DNA of 50,070 bases from contig NZ_JAPSHJ010000027.1 in assembly GCF_031179985.1 (NCBI RefSeq), positions 1 through 50,070 of the forward strand, written 5' to 3'. Shown piece by piece: positions 1 to 8,268 of this stretch (its first letter is position 1; every line of letters begins with the position of its first letter). The DNA comes from Arthrobacter sp. (GTDB lineage: Bacteria > Actinomycetota > Actinomycetes > Actinomycetales > Micrococcaceae). The position numbers and the translations under genes were made by a program. The notes beneath the pieces are model-generated. The model was not told the DNA's origin and searched no databases. It worked only from the letters and a program-made list of their open reading frames with translations.

Positions 1-2
1 CC

Positions 3-1331
3 CACAGAGGCAATGGAGCGCCGTACGGGCAGCCGACGCCGTTCTACGGCTCCCACAGCGGGTCCCACATCAGCGGTGGCCAGCCTCCTTACGGCCCGTC
101 GCATGTGTCCCACCCCGCGAATTCCCCTAGGCGCAAGGCGACTTTCGGCGTCGGGACCCTTGTGGCCAGCATTCTTGCAGCCGGTCTTGTGGGCGGCGGA
201 GTGGTTGCGGCCAGTGACGCTTTCCTTGACGAGGATTCCCCCGCAGCTGTCAGCAGCAGCCAGCAGGGGACCGTGATTGTCAACAACAAGGACGACGTCA
301 ACGTTATTACTGCAGCGGCGCAGAAGGCGTCCCCGAGCGTCGTCACCATCAAAGCCACCGGCGGTGGAGAGGGCGGAACCGGATCTGGCATCATTCTTGA
401 TGCTGAGGGCCACATCCTGACCAACACCCACGTTGTGACGCTTGACGGCAAGGCAGCCAACGCCACCGTGGAGGTGCGCACGAGCGACGGACGGGTCTTG
501 TCGGCCAGCATCGTCGGTACTGATCCCTTGTCCGACCTTGCCGTCATCAAAGTGGACAACGCTTCCGGGCTGGTTCCGGCTACACTGGGGGACTCTGCGA
601 AGCTCAACGTCGGGGACACTGCCGTTGCCATCGGATCCCCGCTCGGCCTGACCGGTACGGTCACGGACGGCATCGTCTCCACCCTGAACCGCACCATCAG
701 CGTCGCTTCGTCTGCCGCGCCCAAGGACGGCGGCGACGATTCCCAGGGTGACGACGAAGGCGGCTTCCAGTTCGCACCGCCGGACGGCGGGCAGGGCCAG
801 AGCAGCGCCGACCAAGGCTCGATCTCCCTCAACGTCATCCAGACTGACGCAGCCATCAACCCTGGGAACTCCGGTGGGGCATTGGTCAACAGCAAGGGTG
901 AAGTCATCGGCGTGAACGTGGCCATCGCTTCCGCCGGGGGCGGCTCCAGCAGCAGCGGCAACATTGGGGTCGGCTTCAGTGTTCCGATCAACCACGCCAA
1001 GCGTGTTGCCCAGGAGATTATTGACACCGGCAAGGCCAGCCATGGCCAGTTCGGCGTCAGCGTCAAGGCCAAATCGGCCAGTAGTGCGGCATCAGCGTTC
1101 TCAGTGGGCGCTGAGGTGGCTACGGTGGAGCCCGGGTCGGCCGCAGCCAAGGCGGGGATAAAGGTGGGAGATGTGGTCACCAAATTCAATGACCTGGCCA
1201 TCAGTGATCCGAACCAGCTGACCGCGGCGGTGCGCGAACAGCCGGCGGGAGCCTCTGTCAAGGTCACCATCCTTCGAGGCGGCCAGGAGCAGCAGCTGGA
1301 TGTGACGCTAGGAGCAGCGGCAGAACAATAG
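3..1331 (+). CDS. HtrA/PepD-like secreted trypsin-type serine protease with PDZ domain (5' end outside window)
   Basis: An envelope-anchored serine protease of the S1C (DegP/HtrA/PepD) family, acting outside the membrane in protein quality control. The reading frame is open to the left edge and encodes a Gly/Pro/Tyr/Gln/His-rich cytoplasmic tail, as in actinobacterial PepD proteins, so the true start lies outside the window; the GTG at 105 is probably internal. After the tail comes one membrane segment (about nt 135-215), then the protease domain with the triad His (codon 429, in THVV), Asp (codon 534, in DLAV) and Ser (codon 870, in GNSGG). A Gly/Asp/Gln-rich insert (about nt 718-820) separates Asp and Ser. 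A PDZ domain occupies about nt 1090-1315. The upstream neighbour is not visible; a terminator follows at once. Substrates cannot be read from sequence. Confidence 0.93.
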   Translation, partial: HRGNGAPYGQPTPFYGSHSGSHISGGQPPYGPSHVSHPANSPRRKATFGVGTLVASILAAGLVGGGVVAASDAFLDEDSPAAVSSSQQGTVIVNNKDDVNVITAAAQKASPSVVTIKATGGGEGGTGSGIILDAEGHILTNTHVVTLDGKAANATVEVRTSDGRVLSASIVGTDPLSDLAVIKVDNASGLVPATLGDSAKLNVGDTAVAIGSPLGLTGTVTDGIVSTLNRTISVASSAAPKDGGDDSQGDDEGGFQFAPPDGGQGQSSADQGSISLNVIQTDAAINPGNSGGALVNSKGEVIGVNVAIASAGGGSSSSGNIGVGFSVPINHAKRVAQEIIDTGKASHGQFGVSVKAKSASSAASAFSVGAEVATVEPGSAAAKAGIKVGDVVTKFNDLAISDPNQLTAAVREQPAGASVKVTILRGGQEQQLDVTLGAAAEQ

Positions 1332-1346
1332 AAAACCGAACAGGAA

Positions 1347-1386
1347 CGACGGCGGGGCATCCATGGGTGCCTCGCCGTCGCTTTGT
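1347..1386 (+). terminator. Terminator hairpin after the HtrA-like gene
   Basis: An 8-bp perfect stem (CGACGGCG at 1347-1354 with CGCCGTCG at 1373-1380), extended inward by GGCA/TGCC around a G-T pair, sits 15 bases after the protease stop codon. It is followed by a short T-containing stretch (CTTTGTCTGT). The T-run is weak but the stem is strong, which is common in GC-rich actinobacteria. Confidence 0.65.
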
Positions 1387-1465
1387 CTGTGGCTGCTTGG
1401 TGACGCTCGATGTATGGGGAACCAGGCCGGGACAGCAAATGGGTCTGAAACAGGCGTTAACGCAG

Positions 1466-1483
1466 GCGGCTGGTCAGAGCCGC
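1466..1483. promoter_or_regulatory. Inverted repeat in the etfB upstream region
   Basis: GCGGCT and AGCCGC form a perfect 6-bp inverted repeat around six bases, about 110 bases upstream of the etfB start. A -10-like TAGGAT follows at 1496-1501 without a convincing -35. The rest of the 1387-1595 gap shows nothing I recognise. It could be an operator or chance in GC-rich DNA. Confidence 0.2.
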
Positions 1484-1595
1484 TATATGGTTAGCTAGGA
1501 TTTACCCGCACCCCTGGGAAGATCCGCGGACATGACCCCACCCGGCTGGCATTCCATGGACATGGAGTGCCGCTGAACAGAAAGTGGAAGAGACA

Positions 1596-2396
1596 TTGAA
1601 GATCATCGTGCTGGTCAAGCATGTTCCTGACGCCCAATTGGACCGTCACCTCAACGGCGCGGACTACACAACAGACCGTGCTGAGAGCATCCTGTCCGAA
1701 CTGGACGAATATGCGCTCGAAGCCGCCCTGCAACTGACAGAGGCCCAAGGCGGCAAGGGAGCCGGCCACCAGGTCATCGCCTTGAGCATGGGCCCGGCAG
1801 GAGCAGCCAACGCAATCAAGAAGTCCCTGCAGATTGGCGCCACTGAGGGCGTGCACCTAAAGGATGACGCTCTGGCGGGCTCGGATGCCGCGGCTACGTC
1901 GTTGGCGCTGGCCGCAACTGTCCGGTATCTGAGTGCCGGCGGCCCCGTGGACCTGATCCTTACCGGTATGGCTTCCACTGACGGGGAAACCTCCCTTGTG
2001 CCGGCACAGCTGGCCGAACGCCTGGGTCTCCCTCAAGTGACCTTCGCCTCTGAGCTCGAGATCTCAGACGGCCGGATTACCGCCCGGCGCGACAGCGACA
2101 CACACTACGACACCATCGTGGCACCGTTGCCTGCAGTGGTGTCAGTGACGGACCAAATCAACGAGCCCCGATTCCCCAATTTTAAGGGCATCATCGCTGC
2201 AAAGCGGAAAACCATCACTACTTTGTCGCTGGCGGACGTCGGCGTCAACCCTGCCGAGGTGGGTCTGTCCGGCTCCTGGACGGCAGTGCAGAACGCCGAA
2301 CCGCGTCCGCCGCGTAGCGCCGGCACCATCATCACCGACGAGGGCGACGCCGGCATCCAGCTGGTTGACTTCCTGGCCGCCCAGAAGCTGCTCTAA
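1596..2396 (+). CDS. etfB: Electron transfer flavoprotein, beta subunit
   Basis: Beta subunit of the soluble heterodimeric electron transfer flavoprotein, which carries electrons from acyl-CoA and related dehydrogenases to the quinone pool; this subunit holds the AMP. I chose the TTG at 1596 because it gives the usual EtfB beginning MKIIVLVKHVPD and has GGAAG five bases upstream; the GTG at 1584 adds four residues but has no good ribosome site. The product is 266 residues, normal for the family. The conserved region with GMASTDGETSLVPAQLAERLG is present near residues 127-147. etfA follows after 15 bases, so the two form an operon. In mycobacteria the orthologues are fixA/fixB (Rv3029c/Rv3028c). 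Confidence 0.95.
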   Translation: MKIIVLVKHVPDAQLDRHLNGADYTTDRAESILSELDEYALEAALQLTEAQGGKGAGHQVIALSMGPAGAANAIKKSLQIGATEGVHLKDDALAGSDAAATSLALAATVRYLSAGGPVDLILTGMASTDGETSLVPAQLAERLGLPQVTFASELEISDGRITARRDSDTHYDTIVAPLPAVVSVTDQINEPRFPNFKGIIAAKRKTITTLSLADVGVNPAEVGLSGSWTAVQNAEPRPPRSAGTIITDEGDAGIQLVDFLAAQKLL

Positions 2397-2411
2397 GGGG
2401 AATCCACGAAT

Positions 2412-3365
2412 ATGGCAAAAGTACTTGTATTCATTGACAATCAGGGCCCCGCTCTCAAGAAGAGCAGCCTCGAGTTGCTGACAATTGCCCGCACTCTCGG
2501 CGAGCCGGTTGTGGCATTCAACGGCGAATTCAACGACGACGTTAAGGCTGTTTTGGGCTCCTATGGTGTCACTGCGGTGTACCGCCCGGGGAGTGCAGAC
2601 CTCGATGACTACCTCGTAGCTCCCAAGGCCGCGTATCTGGCCGAGGCAGTTGCTGCGACAGGAGCCGGCACAGTGCTCATCGAGAACTCCTCGGACGGCA
2701 AGGAAATCGCTGCCAGGCTGGGCATCAAGCTTGGAGCAGGAGTAGTCACTGACGTCGTTGGAGTTGAAGCGGACGGAGCGGCTCACAAATCAGTGCTGGC
2801 CGGCTCTTACAAAACGGTATGCCGCGCCACCACGCCGGTCTCAATTCTGACTGTCAAAGCGAACTCAGTGACCCCTGAACCGGCTGCCGCGGCGACGGCG
2901 CCGGAATTCCTCAGCATTGAGGTTCCGGCCTCTGCCACTGCGAACGCAGCGCGCATCACCGGACGCAGCAACAAGGCAACCAGCGGGCGTCCGGATCTTC
3001 TGGACGCACGTATCGTGGTGGCCGGCGGCCGTGGTGTTGATGGCGATTTTGGCCCGGTGGAGGAGCTGGCAGACGCGCTGGGAGCAGCAGTAGGAGCTTC
3101 CCGTGCCGCCACCGACGCCGGCTGGATCAGCCACGACGCCCAAGTGGGTCAAACCGGAAAAACCGTTTCTCCCGAGCTTTACATTTCCGCCGGTATTTCG
3201 GGAGCAGTGCAGCAGAAGGCAGGCATGCAAACGGCAAAGGTCATTGTGGCAATCAACAATGACGCCGAGTCTCCTGTCTTCGAGATTGCAGACTTCGGGA
3301 TTGTGGGGGATCTCTTCGAGGTCCTGCCGCAGGCAACCGCGGAAATCAAGAAACGCAAAGGCTGA
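2412..3365 (+). CDS. etfA: Electron transfer flavoprotein, alpha subunit
   Basis: FAD-binding alpha subunit that pairs with EtfB. The 317-residue length is typical. An N-terminal ETF domain is followed by the C-terminal FAD domain, marked by the segment with SPELYISAGISGAVQ and the later ADFGIVGDLFEVLP motif. The ATG at 2412 is preceded by AAGGGG at a suitable distance, overlapping the end of etfB. The last bases of this gene also hold the ribosome site for the next gene (AAAGG at 3357-3361), so etfB, etfA and the deacetylase are probably translated from one mRNA. The electron donor dehydrogenases are not encoded nearby. Confidence 0.95.
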   Translation: MAKVLVFIDNQGPALKKSSLELLTIARTLGEPVVAFNGEFNDDVKAVLGSYGVTAVYRPGSADLDDYLVAPKAAYLAEAVAATGAGTVLIENSSDGKEIAARLGIKLGAGVVTDVVGVEADGAAHKSVLAGSYKTVCRATTPVSILTVKANSVTPEPAAAATAPEFLSIEVPASATANAARITGRSNKATSGRPDLLDARIVVAGGRGVDGDFGPVEELADALGAAVGASRAATDAGWISHDAQVGQTGKTVSPELYISAGISGAVQQKAGMQTAKVIVAINNDAESPVFEIADFGIVGDLFEVLPQATAEIKKRKG

Positions 3366-3368
3366 TGA

Positions 3369-4145
3369 TTGAGCACTGATCCTGTATCAGCGCGGAGCCC
3401 GTTCAACCCGGCCTACCGGGTTGAGCGGGTCCTCTGTTTCGGGGCCCATCCTGATGATATTGACTTCGGCGCCGCAGGAACGGTCGCCGCTTGGACGGCG
3501 GCAGGCGTAGAAGTCAGCTACTGCATCATGACCGACGGCGACGCCGGGGGTTTCGACCCCTCGCAACGGGAAGCGATTGTATCCCTGCGTGCTGAGGAGC
3601 AGCGGATGGCAGCCGCCTTAGTCGGAGTCTCTAAAATTCACTATCTCCACGAGCGTGACGGCTTCCTCGAAGCCTCGCATGACGTGATGCGCGGAGTCGT
3701 GAAAGTGATCCGGGAAGTGCGCCCCGACGTCGTACTGTCCATGCACCCCGAGCGCAACTGGAACCGGATCCAGAAGAGCCATCCGGATCATCTGGCCGTC
3801 GGGGAAGCCGTGACCCGCGCCGTATACCCGGCCCTGGAGAATCCGTTCGCCTATCCGGAACTCGCTGAGGCCGGGCTTAAGGCCTACAAATTGCCGTGGC
3901 TGTGGCTTTTCGCGGGACCCGAGGAGCGGGAGAACCACTTTGTGGACGTCACCGACCACGTGGAAGATAAGCTCGCTGCCATTCACGTCCACACCAGCCA
4001 GCATCCCGATGTTCAGGCCATGGACAGAACCGTCCGTGGAATGATGCTGCAGAACGGGCAACGGGCAGGCATGAAGGAAGGCCGCAGTGCAGAAGCTTTC
4101 CACGTGGTCAGAATCAACGGCGACAGTACCATTGCCGGCTTCTGA
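3369..4145 (+). CDS. PIG-L/LmbE-family zinc-dependent deacetylase
   Basis: Member of the PIG-L superfamily, zinc enzymes that remove acetyl groups from N-acetylglucosamine-type substrates; MshB and Mca of mycothiol metabolism are relatives. The signature AHPDD lies near residues 26-30 and the third metal ligand is in HPDH in the middle of the protein. Length is 258 residues. The start is a TTG three bases after the etfA stop, supported by AAAGG seven bases upstream inside etfA; no better start exists in frame. The substrate is unknown; it is shorter than typical MshB/Mca and I do not assign it to mycothiol synthesis. Its coupling to etfBA may only reflect genome packing. It converges with rskA, five bases apart. 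Confidence 0.88.
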   Translation: MSTDPVSARSPFNPAYRVERVLCFGAHPDDIDFGAAGTVAAWTAAGVEVSYCIMTDGDAGGFDPSQREAIVSLRAEEQRMAAALVGVSKIHYLHERDGFLEASHDVMRGVVKVIREVRPDVVLSMHPERNWNRIQKSHPDHLAVGEAVTRAVYPALENPFAYPELAEAGLKAYKLPWLWLFAGPEERENHFVDVTDHVEDKLAAIHVHTSQHPDVQAMDRTVRGMMLQNGQRAGMKEGRSAEAFHVVRINGDSTIAGF

Positions 4146-4150
4146 AGGAG

Positions 4151-4948
4151 TCAGGCTCCCAAGGTAGCCGCGGCGACCGGTGGCGTGCTGGGGGCCCCGG
4201 AGCCGCCCAGCGGTTCCACGGTAATCCCGAGCGACGCTGCCGTCTGGATGCCGTCGACGACTGCGGGCTTGGACAGCGCTTCTGCGTCCATGAGTCCCTT
4301 AGAGACCGGTGCTGAACCGTCTTTGGGGATCAGCCACATCTGGTAGACCTTGCCCTCCGGGGGTGCCGGAACGCCGTCCATGGTGACCACCAGGGCGTTC
4401 TTCGACGGCGAGATTGCCAGGTTGGCCGTTCCGCCGCCTGTTACGCCCACACTCGCCTTGCGGAGATCCTGGGCCTGGAGTACCTGGTTCAGGGGATCGT
4501 TCTGGTACGCGTTGTAAGCGCCAATCCCTACTCCGCCCAGGGCCAAGGCTGCGGCAGCCGCCACGCCAATGATCCAGTTCCTCATCGAGCCGGACCGGCG
4601 CCGTTCCTCACGCCGTTGGCGCGCGGCGGCCAAGGCGTCCCGGACGGGGGCAGCCTGCTGTGAAGGCAACTGAGCCACGATGCGGCCAAAGAGGTCCGAC
4701 GCTGGCTCCTCCTCCGCGGAAAAACTTAAGGCGAGCGTCTCGCGGGCCTGGCGCACACGATCATTGAAGGCCTGGCGATCTTCGGGCGTCGCTGCTGCTA
4801 TGTGCCTCTCCACCGCCGCACGCTCCTCGTCGCTTAGCGCGTCCAGGGCGTAGAGTTCAGCCAGTTCCGCTGCGTGTCCGGCAGCCAGATCGGTGGCAAT
4901 GTCTCCCGAAAAATTCATCGGATCACGATCGTTGTTGTTTTCAGTCAT
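4151..4948 (-). CDS. rskA: Anti-sigma-K factor RskA
   Basis: Membrane anti-sigma factor that holds SigK inactive. The N-terminal cytoplasmic part (about residues 1-110) is the sigma-binding domain and has no cysteine, so it is not a zinc-type anti-sigma factor. One membrane segment lies at about residues 124-146, followed by an extracellular RskA domain with MDGVPAPPEGKVYQMWLIP, characteristic of the family. Length 265 residues. The gene starts one base after the sigK stop codon on the same strand, the same pairing as in M. tuberculosis. By analogy, regulated proteolysis would release SigK; the signal is unknown here. Confidence 0.93.
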   Translation of the reverse strand: MTENNNDRDPMNFSGDIATDLAAGHAAELAELYALDALSDEERAAVERHIAAATPEDRQAFNDRVRQARETLALSFSAEEEPASDLFGRIVAQLPSQQAAPVRDALAAARQRREERRRSGSMRNWIIGVAAAAALALGGVGIGAYNAYQNDPLNQVLQAQDLRKASVGVTGGGTANLAISPSKNALVVTMDGVPAPPEGKVYQMWLIPKDGSAPVSKGLMDAEALSKPAVVDGIQTAASLGITVEPLGGSGAPSTPPVAAATLGA

Positions 4949-4949
4949 C

Positions 4950-5555
4950 TCAACTCACACCCAAACAAGTCTTCAACCGGATCAGTCCGTCGCGGATGCG
5001 GGATTTGATAGTGGGCACGGCGGCATTCAGCCTCTCGGCAACTTCGCGGTAGGTTAATCCGCCGTAGTAGGCAAGGCGAACGGACTCCTGCTGGGTTTCA
5101 GTCAGTGTGCCCAGGCATCGGACCACTGCCTCTGCTTCCAACCGGCTGTCCACTTCGTCCGAGACGGAGTCGTGGTCGATGTCCTGGCTGCTGGCTCCGT
5201 ACCTGGCTTCCCTGTCCGTGGCGGACTGGGTGGAGCGCACCTTGTCAACTGCCCGGCGGTGGGAAATGGTCATCAGCCAAGCCAATGGGCTTCCAGCTTC
5301 ATCGTTGAACTTGGACGCATTTTGCCAAACCTGCAGAAAGACTTCCTGAGTTGTGTCTTCGCTAAGCGCCGCGTCAATCAGCACCCTCCGCGCCATCCCA
5401 TACACGCGCCTCGAGGTGAGTTCATAAAACTCAGCAAAGGCGGGCTGGCTTCCGCTCGCTATTTGGGCGAGCAGTGAGCCCAGACGGCGGTTCAGGTCGA
5501 GACTGGTGCCAGTCGAGGCGGCAGCCCCAGGGTTAGGCGCATTGGGAGTGTCCAT
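4950..5555 (-). CDS. sigK: ECF RNA polymerase sigma factor SigK
   Basis: Extracytoplasmic-function sigma factor. Region 2 is recognisable from FAEFYELTSRRVYGM through TTQEVFLQVWQNAS, and region 4 contains LAYYGGLTYREVAERL and ends with an LKTCLGVS tail closely resembling mycobacterial SigK. I chose the ATG at 5555, giving 201 residues. A GTG at 5669 would add 38 residues of low-complexity sequence with no family similarity. The chosen start has a poor ribosome site, but a -10-like TATGCT ends eight bases before it, which would give a nearly leaderless message. It is followed directly by rskA. The target regulon cannot be seen; no mpt70/mpt83-type genes are in the window. Confidence 0.93.
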   Translation of the reverse strand: MDTPNAPNPGAAASTGTSLDLNRRLGSLLAQIASGSQPAFAEFYELTSRRVYGMARRVLIDAALSEDTTQEVFLQVWQNASKFNDEAGSPLAWLMTISHRRAVDKVRSTQSATDREARYGASSQDIDHDSVSDEVDSRLEAEAVVRCLGTLTETQQESVRLAYYGGLTYREVAERLNAAVPTIKSRIRDGLIRLKTCLGVS

Positions 5556-5563
5556 CACTGTCA

Positions 5564-5569
5564 AGCATA
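5564..5569 (-). promoter_or_regulatory. Possible -10 element of sigK
   Basis: Read leftward the sequence is TATGCT, eight bases before the sigK ATG. It fits the TAnnnT pattern of actinobacterial -10 elements and would place the transcript start at about the start codon. No clear -35 is visible. The remaining 190 bases up to trmL show no convincing terminator. Confidence 0.3.
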
Positions 5570-5759
5570 TGTCCGCCGGAGACTGTGCGGGAGCGCCCAC
5601 GCCAAGGGAGGACTCGCCCGGGGTTACGGTCTCAGTTTCCCAGCCAGGGCTTGCTGCCAGTGTTGTCACCTTCCGCTCTCACGTTCCCTCCGGTCGCTTT
5701 TCCTGGTAGTGATTCGGCGCTGGCGGGCGTTCGGATGGGACGAAGACAGCCACTCGTTC

Positions 5760-6227
5760 CTAGAGCTTTGCTCCTGCGAATCCATTCTGCCGCCATGCCT
5801 CGTAGACGGCGATGGACGCAGCGTTGGCCAGATTCAGTGAGCGCAGCGAAGGGAGCATTGGAAGGCGGACGCGGGAGGTTACGTGGGGATCGGACTTGAT
5901 GGATTCCGGAAGCCCCACGGATTCCTTGCCAAACAGCAGGACGTCGCCCGGCCGGTAGCTGATGTCGGTATAGGACGCCTCGCCATCGGATGTGAAAGCG
6001 AAAACCCGATCCGGCTGAAGGGCCTTCCACGCGGCGTCCAGGTCCTGGTGGATAGTGACGACGGCGAGGTCGTGGTAGTCCAGCCCCGCCCGGCGGAGTT
6101 TGGCGTCGGAAAAATCGAATCCGAGAGGCTCGATGAGGTGCAACTCTGCTCCGGTTATGGCTGCCAAACGGATGGCGTTGCCCGTATTGCCGGGGATTTC
6201 AGGGGTATGGAAGAGGATGCGGAACAC
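5760..6227 (-). CDS. trmL: tRNA (cytidine(34)-2'-O)-methyltransferase TrmL
   Basis: SPOUT-fold methyltransferase that uses S-adenosylmethionine to methylate the ribose of the wobble base in leucine tRNAs. The GTG at 6227 gives the typical TrmL beginning MFRILFHTPEIPGNTGN and a 155-residue product, the normal family size; in-frame codons upstream encode unrelated sequence. The cofactor-binding knot is marked by LLFGKESVGLPE and by SLNLANAASIAVYEAWRQ near the C-terminus. The gene lies 55 bases downstream of the J-domain gene on the same strand and is probably co-transcribed with it. Confidence 0.93.
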   Translation of the reverse strand: MFRILFHTPEIPGNTGNAIRLAAITGAELHLIEPLGFDFSDAKLRRAGLDYHDLAVVTIHQDLDAAWKALQPDRVFAFTSDGEASYTDISYRPGDVLLFGKESVGLPESIKSDPHVTSRVRLPMLPSLRSLNLANAASIAVYEAWRQNGFAGAKL

Positions 6228-6282
6228 TGTCCCATAGTAGCCACCCTCGCGGCTCCCGTTGGCCCGATCCTGCGCAGACGCG

Positions 6283-7227
6283 TCAGTGCATGCCGCGGAG
6301 GAGCCTGGCCAGTACCGGCACATTCACAGTGTTGGGGGCCGGTCCTGAACTGAGGAACTGCTTGAGCCCCCGTGCAAGCCCGGCAGCGTTGACCACCTGT
6401 ACCATGTCCAGGCTGCTGCGCGACCGCCGGTGGTGGTCGATGACGGGCTCGTGGAGGTTTCCGTCGGGGCTGTGTATGACTGTCCACCCTGTGACGTTCA
6501 ATTCAGGGAAAATGTCCTGCATGCGCCTCACCACATGGGCTAACTGTGGTGGCGCGATGGAACGTCCGCCATGGTTCAGGGTATTGCCGTTCCACGCATA
6601 GGCACCCTTTGGAAGCAGCATTGAACCGATGATCGCCAGCCGGTATCCGGACAGGACAGCGTGGTCGATGTGACTGTTGTCCGCGGGGGACTGAAGGCCG
6701 TTGATGAGCCTGGCAGCGGGAATTGCGGGAAGGATCTGGCGGGTGATCAGTTGGACGGTACGCATTTCACGCTGGATACGGGCCTCGGCTCCGAAGATCC
6801 CACGTTTCCGGGGCATTCCGTGCACCTGTTGGCGGGCCAATTCAAAGGGAATGAGGGGAACATACCCCTCTTGGTTGGCGCTCTCGAACGGCGGAATAAA
6901 AACGGCGGGGTCACCGGCGGTGTTTCGGGGAGTGTTGGGGCGCCGGACAGTGGAAGCGGCATGGCTGCCTGCCGCTGGAGCGTCGAAGTGGGCGCCGTCG
7001 TCGTCCTCCGACGTTCCCATCGCGTAGGCGCGATCGTATGCTGAACGGCGTTTCGGATCCATCAGTGTCTCGTAGGCGAGGGTAACCCGGCGGAAAGCGG
7101 CGGCGTCACCGCCCTGGTCAGGATGGGAAAGGCGTGCAGCCTTGCGGTAGGCCACCTTGATCTCCTTCTCCGTTGCCGTGACGGCGATACGGAGAACCTG
7201 GTAGTGGGAGCTGCTGCCCTGGGTCAA
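6283..7227 (-). CDS. J-domain protein with a C-terminal NERD-like domain
   Basis: Residues 8-70 form a J-domain with the HPD motif at residues 35-37, which would stimulate an Hsp70 (DnaK). A Gly/Ala/Pro-rich linker follows. The domains of ordinary DnaJ (Gly/Phe stretch, zinc fingers) are absent. Residues about 146-262 resemble the NERD nuclease-related fold in layout: conserved Ile-Asp at 187-188, a hydrophobic strand, then NGNTLNHGG. The Lys expected shortly after the Asp in active NERD proteins appears to be replaced (GSM at 201-203), so it may be catalytically dead. This domain call is my inference. The TTG start at 7227 has AAAAGGA seven bases upstream. Length 314 residues. It is divergent from the lipoprotein gene and followed by trmL. 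Confidence 0.8.
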   Translation of the reverse strand: MTQGSSSHYQVLRIAVTATEKEIKVAYRKAARLSHPDQGGDAAAFRRVTLAYETLMDPKRRSAYDRAYAMGTSEDDDGAHFDAPAAGSHAASTVRRPNTPRNTAGDPAVFIPPFESANQEGYVPLIPFELARQQVHGMPRKRGIFGAEARIQREMRTVQLITRQILPAIPAARLINGLQSPADNSHIDHAVLSGYRLAIIGSMLLPKGAYAWNGNTLNHGGRSIAPPQLAHVVRRMQDIFPELNVTGWTVIHSPDGNLHEPVIDHHRRSRSSLDMVQVVNAAGLARGLKQFLSSGPAPNTVNVPVLARLLRGMH

Positions 7228-7440
7228 CCACGGATCCTTTTCTTGAGGTGCCAGCCCGCTCAGGCAGTCCGGTCCGGCCAGTTTAACCGGCTAGGAACAC
7301 AACGACTGCACCGTCGCTCTTGGTTCCCTGCGTGGCGGCGGCGCCGGTCCGTGCGAATCGGTTATGGCGGTGACGGGAGATTAGACTTTTGCGGAGGCCC
7401 GTGCAGGACGGCGTCTTCGGCAGGGCAGCGGGGGGACTGG

Positions 7441-8187
7441 GTGCAGGACGTAAAAGGCAAGGCGCGGCGGGTTATCTCGGCCAGGAAGTCAGGACGCCCG
7501 GCGGGGCAGCGGAGGATTTTTCATTCTGCCGTTCGTCGGGCGGTTCTCCTCACAGCCGGAGTGTCGTTGACGGCGGCCGGCTGCAGCCTTGATGTACCGG
7601 ACCCTGCTGCTCCCAAGGTTGTTCCCACCACCCTGGGAGTAGCCACACCCACCATCACACCGGGATACGACGCTGCAGCCGTAGCAGGCCAGGACATGCC
7701 TTTCGCCGCTGGCGATTCACTCCCCGCAGGAGTTCCGGTGGGGATCTCTGACGGCCTGGCCCAAGCCCCGGGCTGGAAGCCCGGGAAGCAGAATGTGGCG
7801 GGCGAGAACCAGTACATCAAGGCCGACGGCTGCGTGGTGGCTGCAAAAGTGCGGACAAACCAGTGGCCCCTGACCACCAGCGGCAACGACAAAACGTCCA
7901 CCGTTGAGCTTTTCACCTACCTGGATTCCACCATCCTGCCGGACTACCTGACGCCGGCCAATCTGCGTTGGGGAGGGGAACCGGACAAGCCCGCTCCGAA
8001 CGTGGAGGTCCTGGTCCTTGAAAGGCGGCCCACTTCCGGTGCCAAGGCCACGTCGATAATGGCGAGGATGTTCAGCAAAACCGGCTCGTCCGTCTATATC
8101 TCCATTTCCTGTCCGGACCAGGGGACCCTCTCAGCTGCGAAGGCCGATGTAGCCCAAAGACTGGCCGTTGTGCCGCCGTCGAACTGA
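7441..8187 (+). CDS. Putative lipoprotein of unknown function
   Basis: I do not recognise a family beyond an actinobacterial lipoprotein. The N-terminus is basic (about 35 residues), followed by a short hydrophobic stretch and a lipobox-like TAAGC with the acceptor Cys at residue 48. The mature part begins with a Pro/Thr-rich spacer and has one compact domain with two further cysteines that could pair. The GTG at 7441 is preceded by a run of G (GGGGGGAC) at ribosome-site distance; the frame is open further upstream but overlaps the divergent J-domain promoter region. Length 248 residues. The 7228-7440 gap holds no gene and no clear promoter. Confidence 0.7.
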   Translation: MQDVKGKARRVISARKSGRPAGQRRIFHSAVRRAVLLTAGVSLTAAGCSLDVPDPAAPKVVPTTLGVATPTITPGYDAAAVAGQDMPFAAGDSLPAGVPVGISDGLAQAPGWKPGKQNVAGENQYIKADGCVVAAKVRTNQWPLTTSGNDKTSTVELFTYLDSTILPDYLTPANLRWGGEPDKPAPNVEVLVLERRPTSGAKATSIMARMFSKTGSSVYISISCPDQGTLSAAKADVAQRLAVVPPSN

Positions 8188-8224
8188 CACCCTTTTATGA
8201 GACTGCGCCATGAGCCGTCTCCAA

Positions 8225-8244
8225 CGTCTCTCGTCAAAGAGACG
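8225..8244. terminator. Small hairpin between lipoprotein and cysteine desulfurase
   Basis: A perfect 7-bp stem (CGTCTCT with AGAGACG) around a six-base loop lies 38 bases after the lipoprotein stop and 12 bases before the -10-like element of the next gene. No T-run follows. It may be a weak terminator or an operator for the desulfurase promoter. Confidence 0.35.
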
Positions 8245-8256
8245 GGGCCCCAACGC

Positions 8257-8262
8257 TAGAAT
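8257..8262 (+). promoter_or_regulatory. -10 element, leaderless start of cysteine desulfurase
   Basis: TAGAAT ends exactly six bases before the GTG start codon at 8269. With normal spacing the transcript would begin at the start codon. There is no ribosome site upstream of the GTG, which supports leaderless translation. The -35 region is not recognisable (TCGTCA at 8231-8236 is 20 bases away). Confidence 0.5.
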
Positions 8263-8268
8263 TGGTAT

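Noticed and set aside
89..1438. 449-codon open frame on the minus strand opposite the HtrA-like gene
   Set aside because: Shadow of a GC-rich coding frame; its translation is low complexity without family motifs, while the opposite strand has a complete protease signature.
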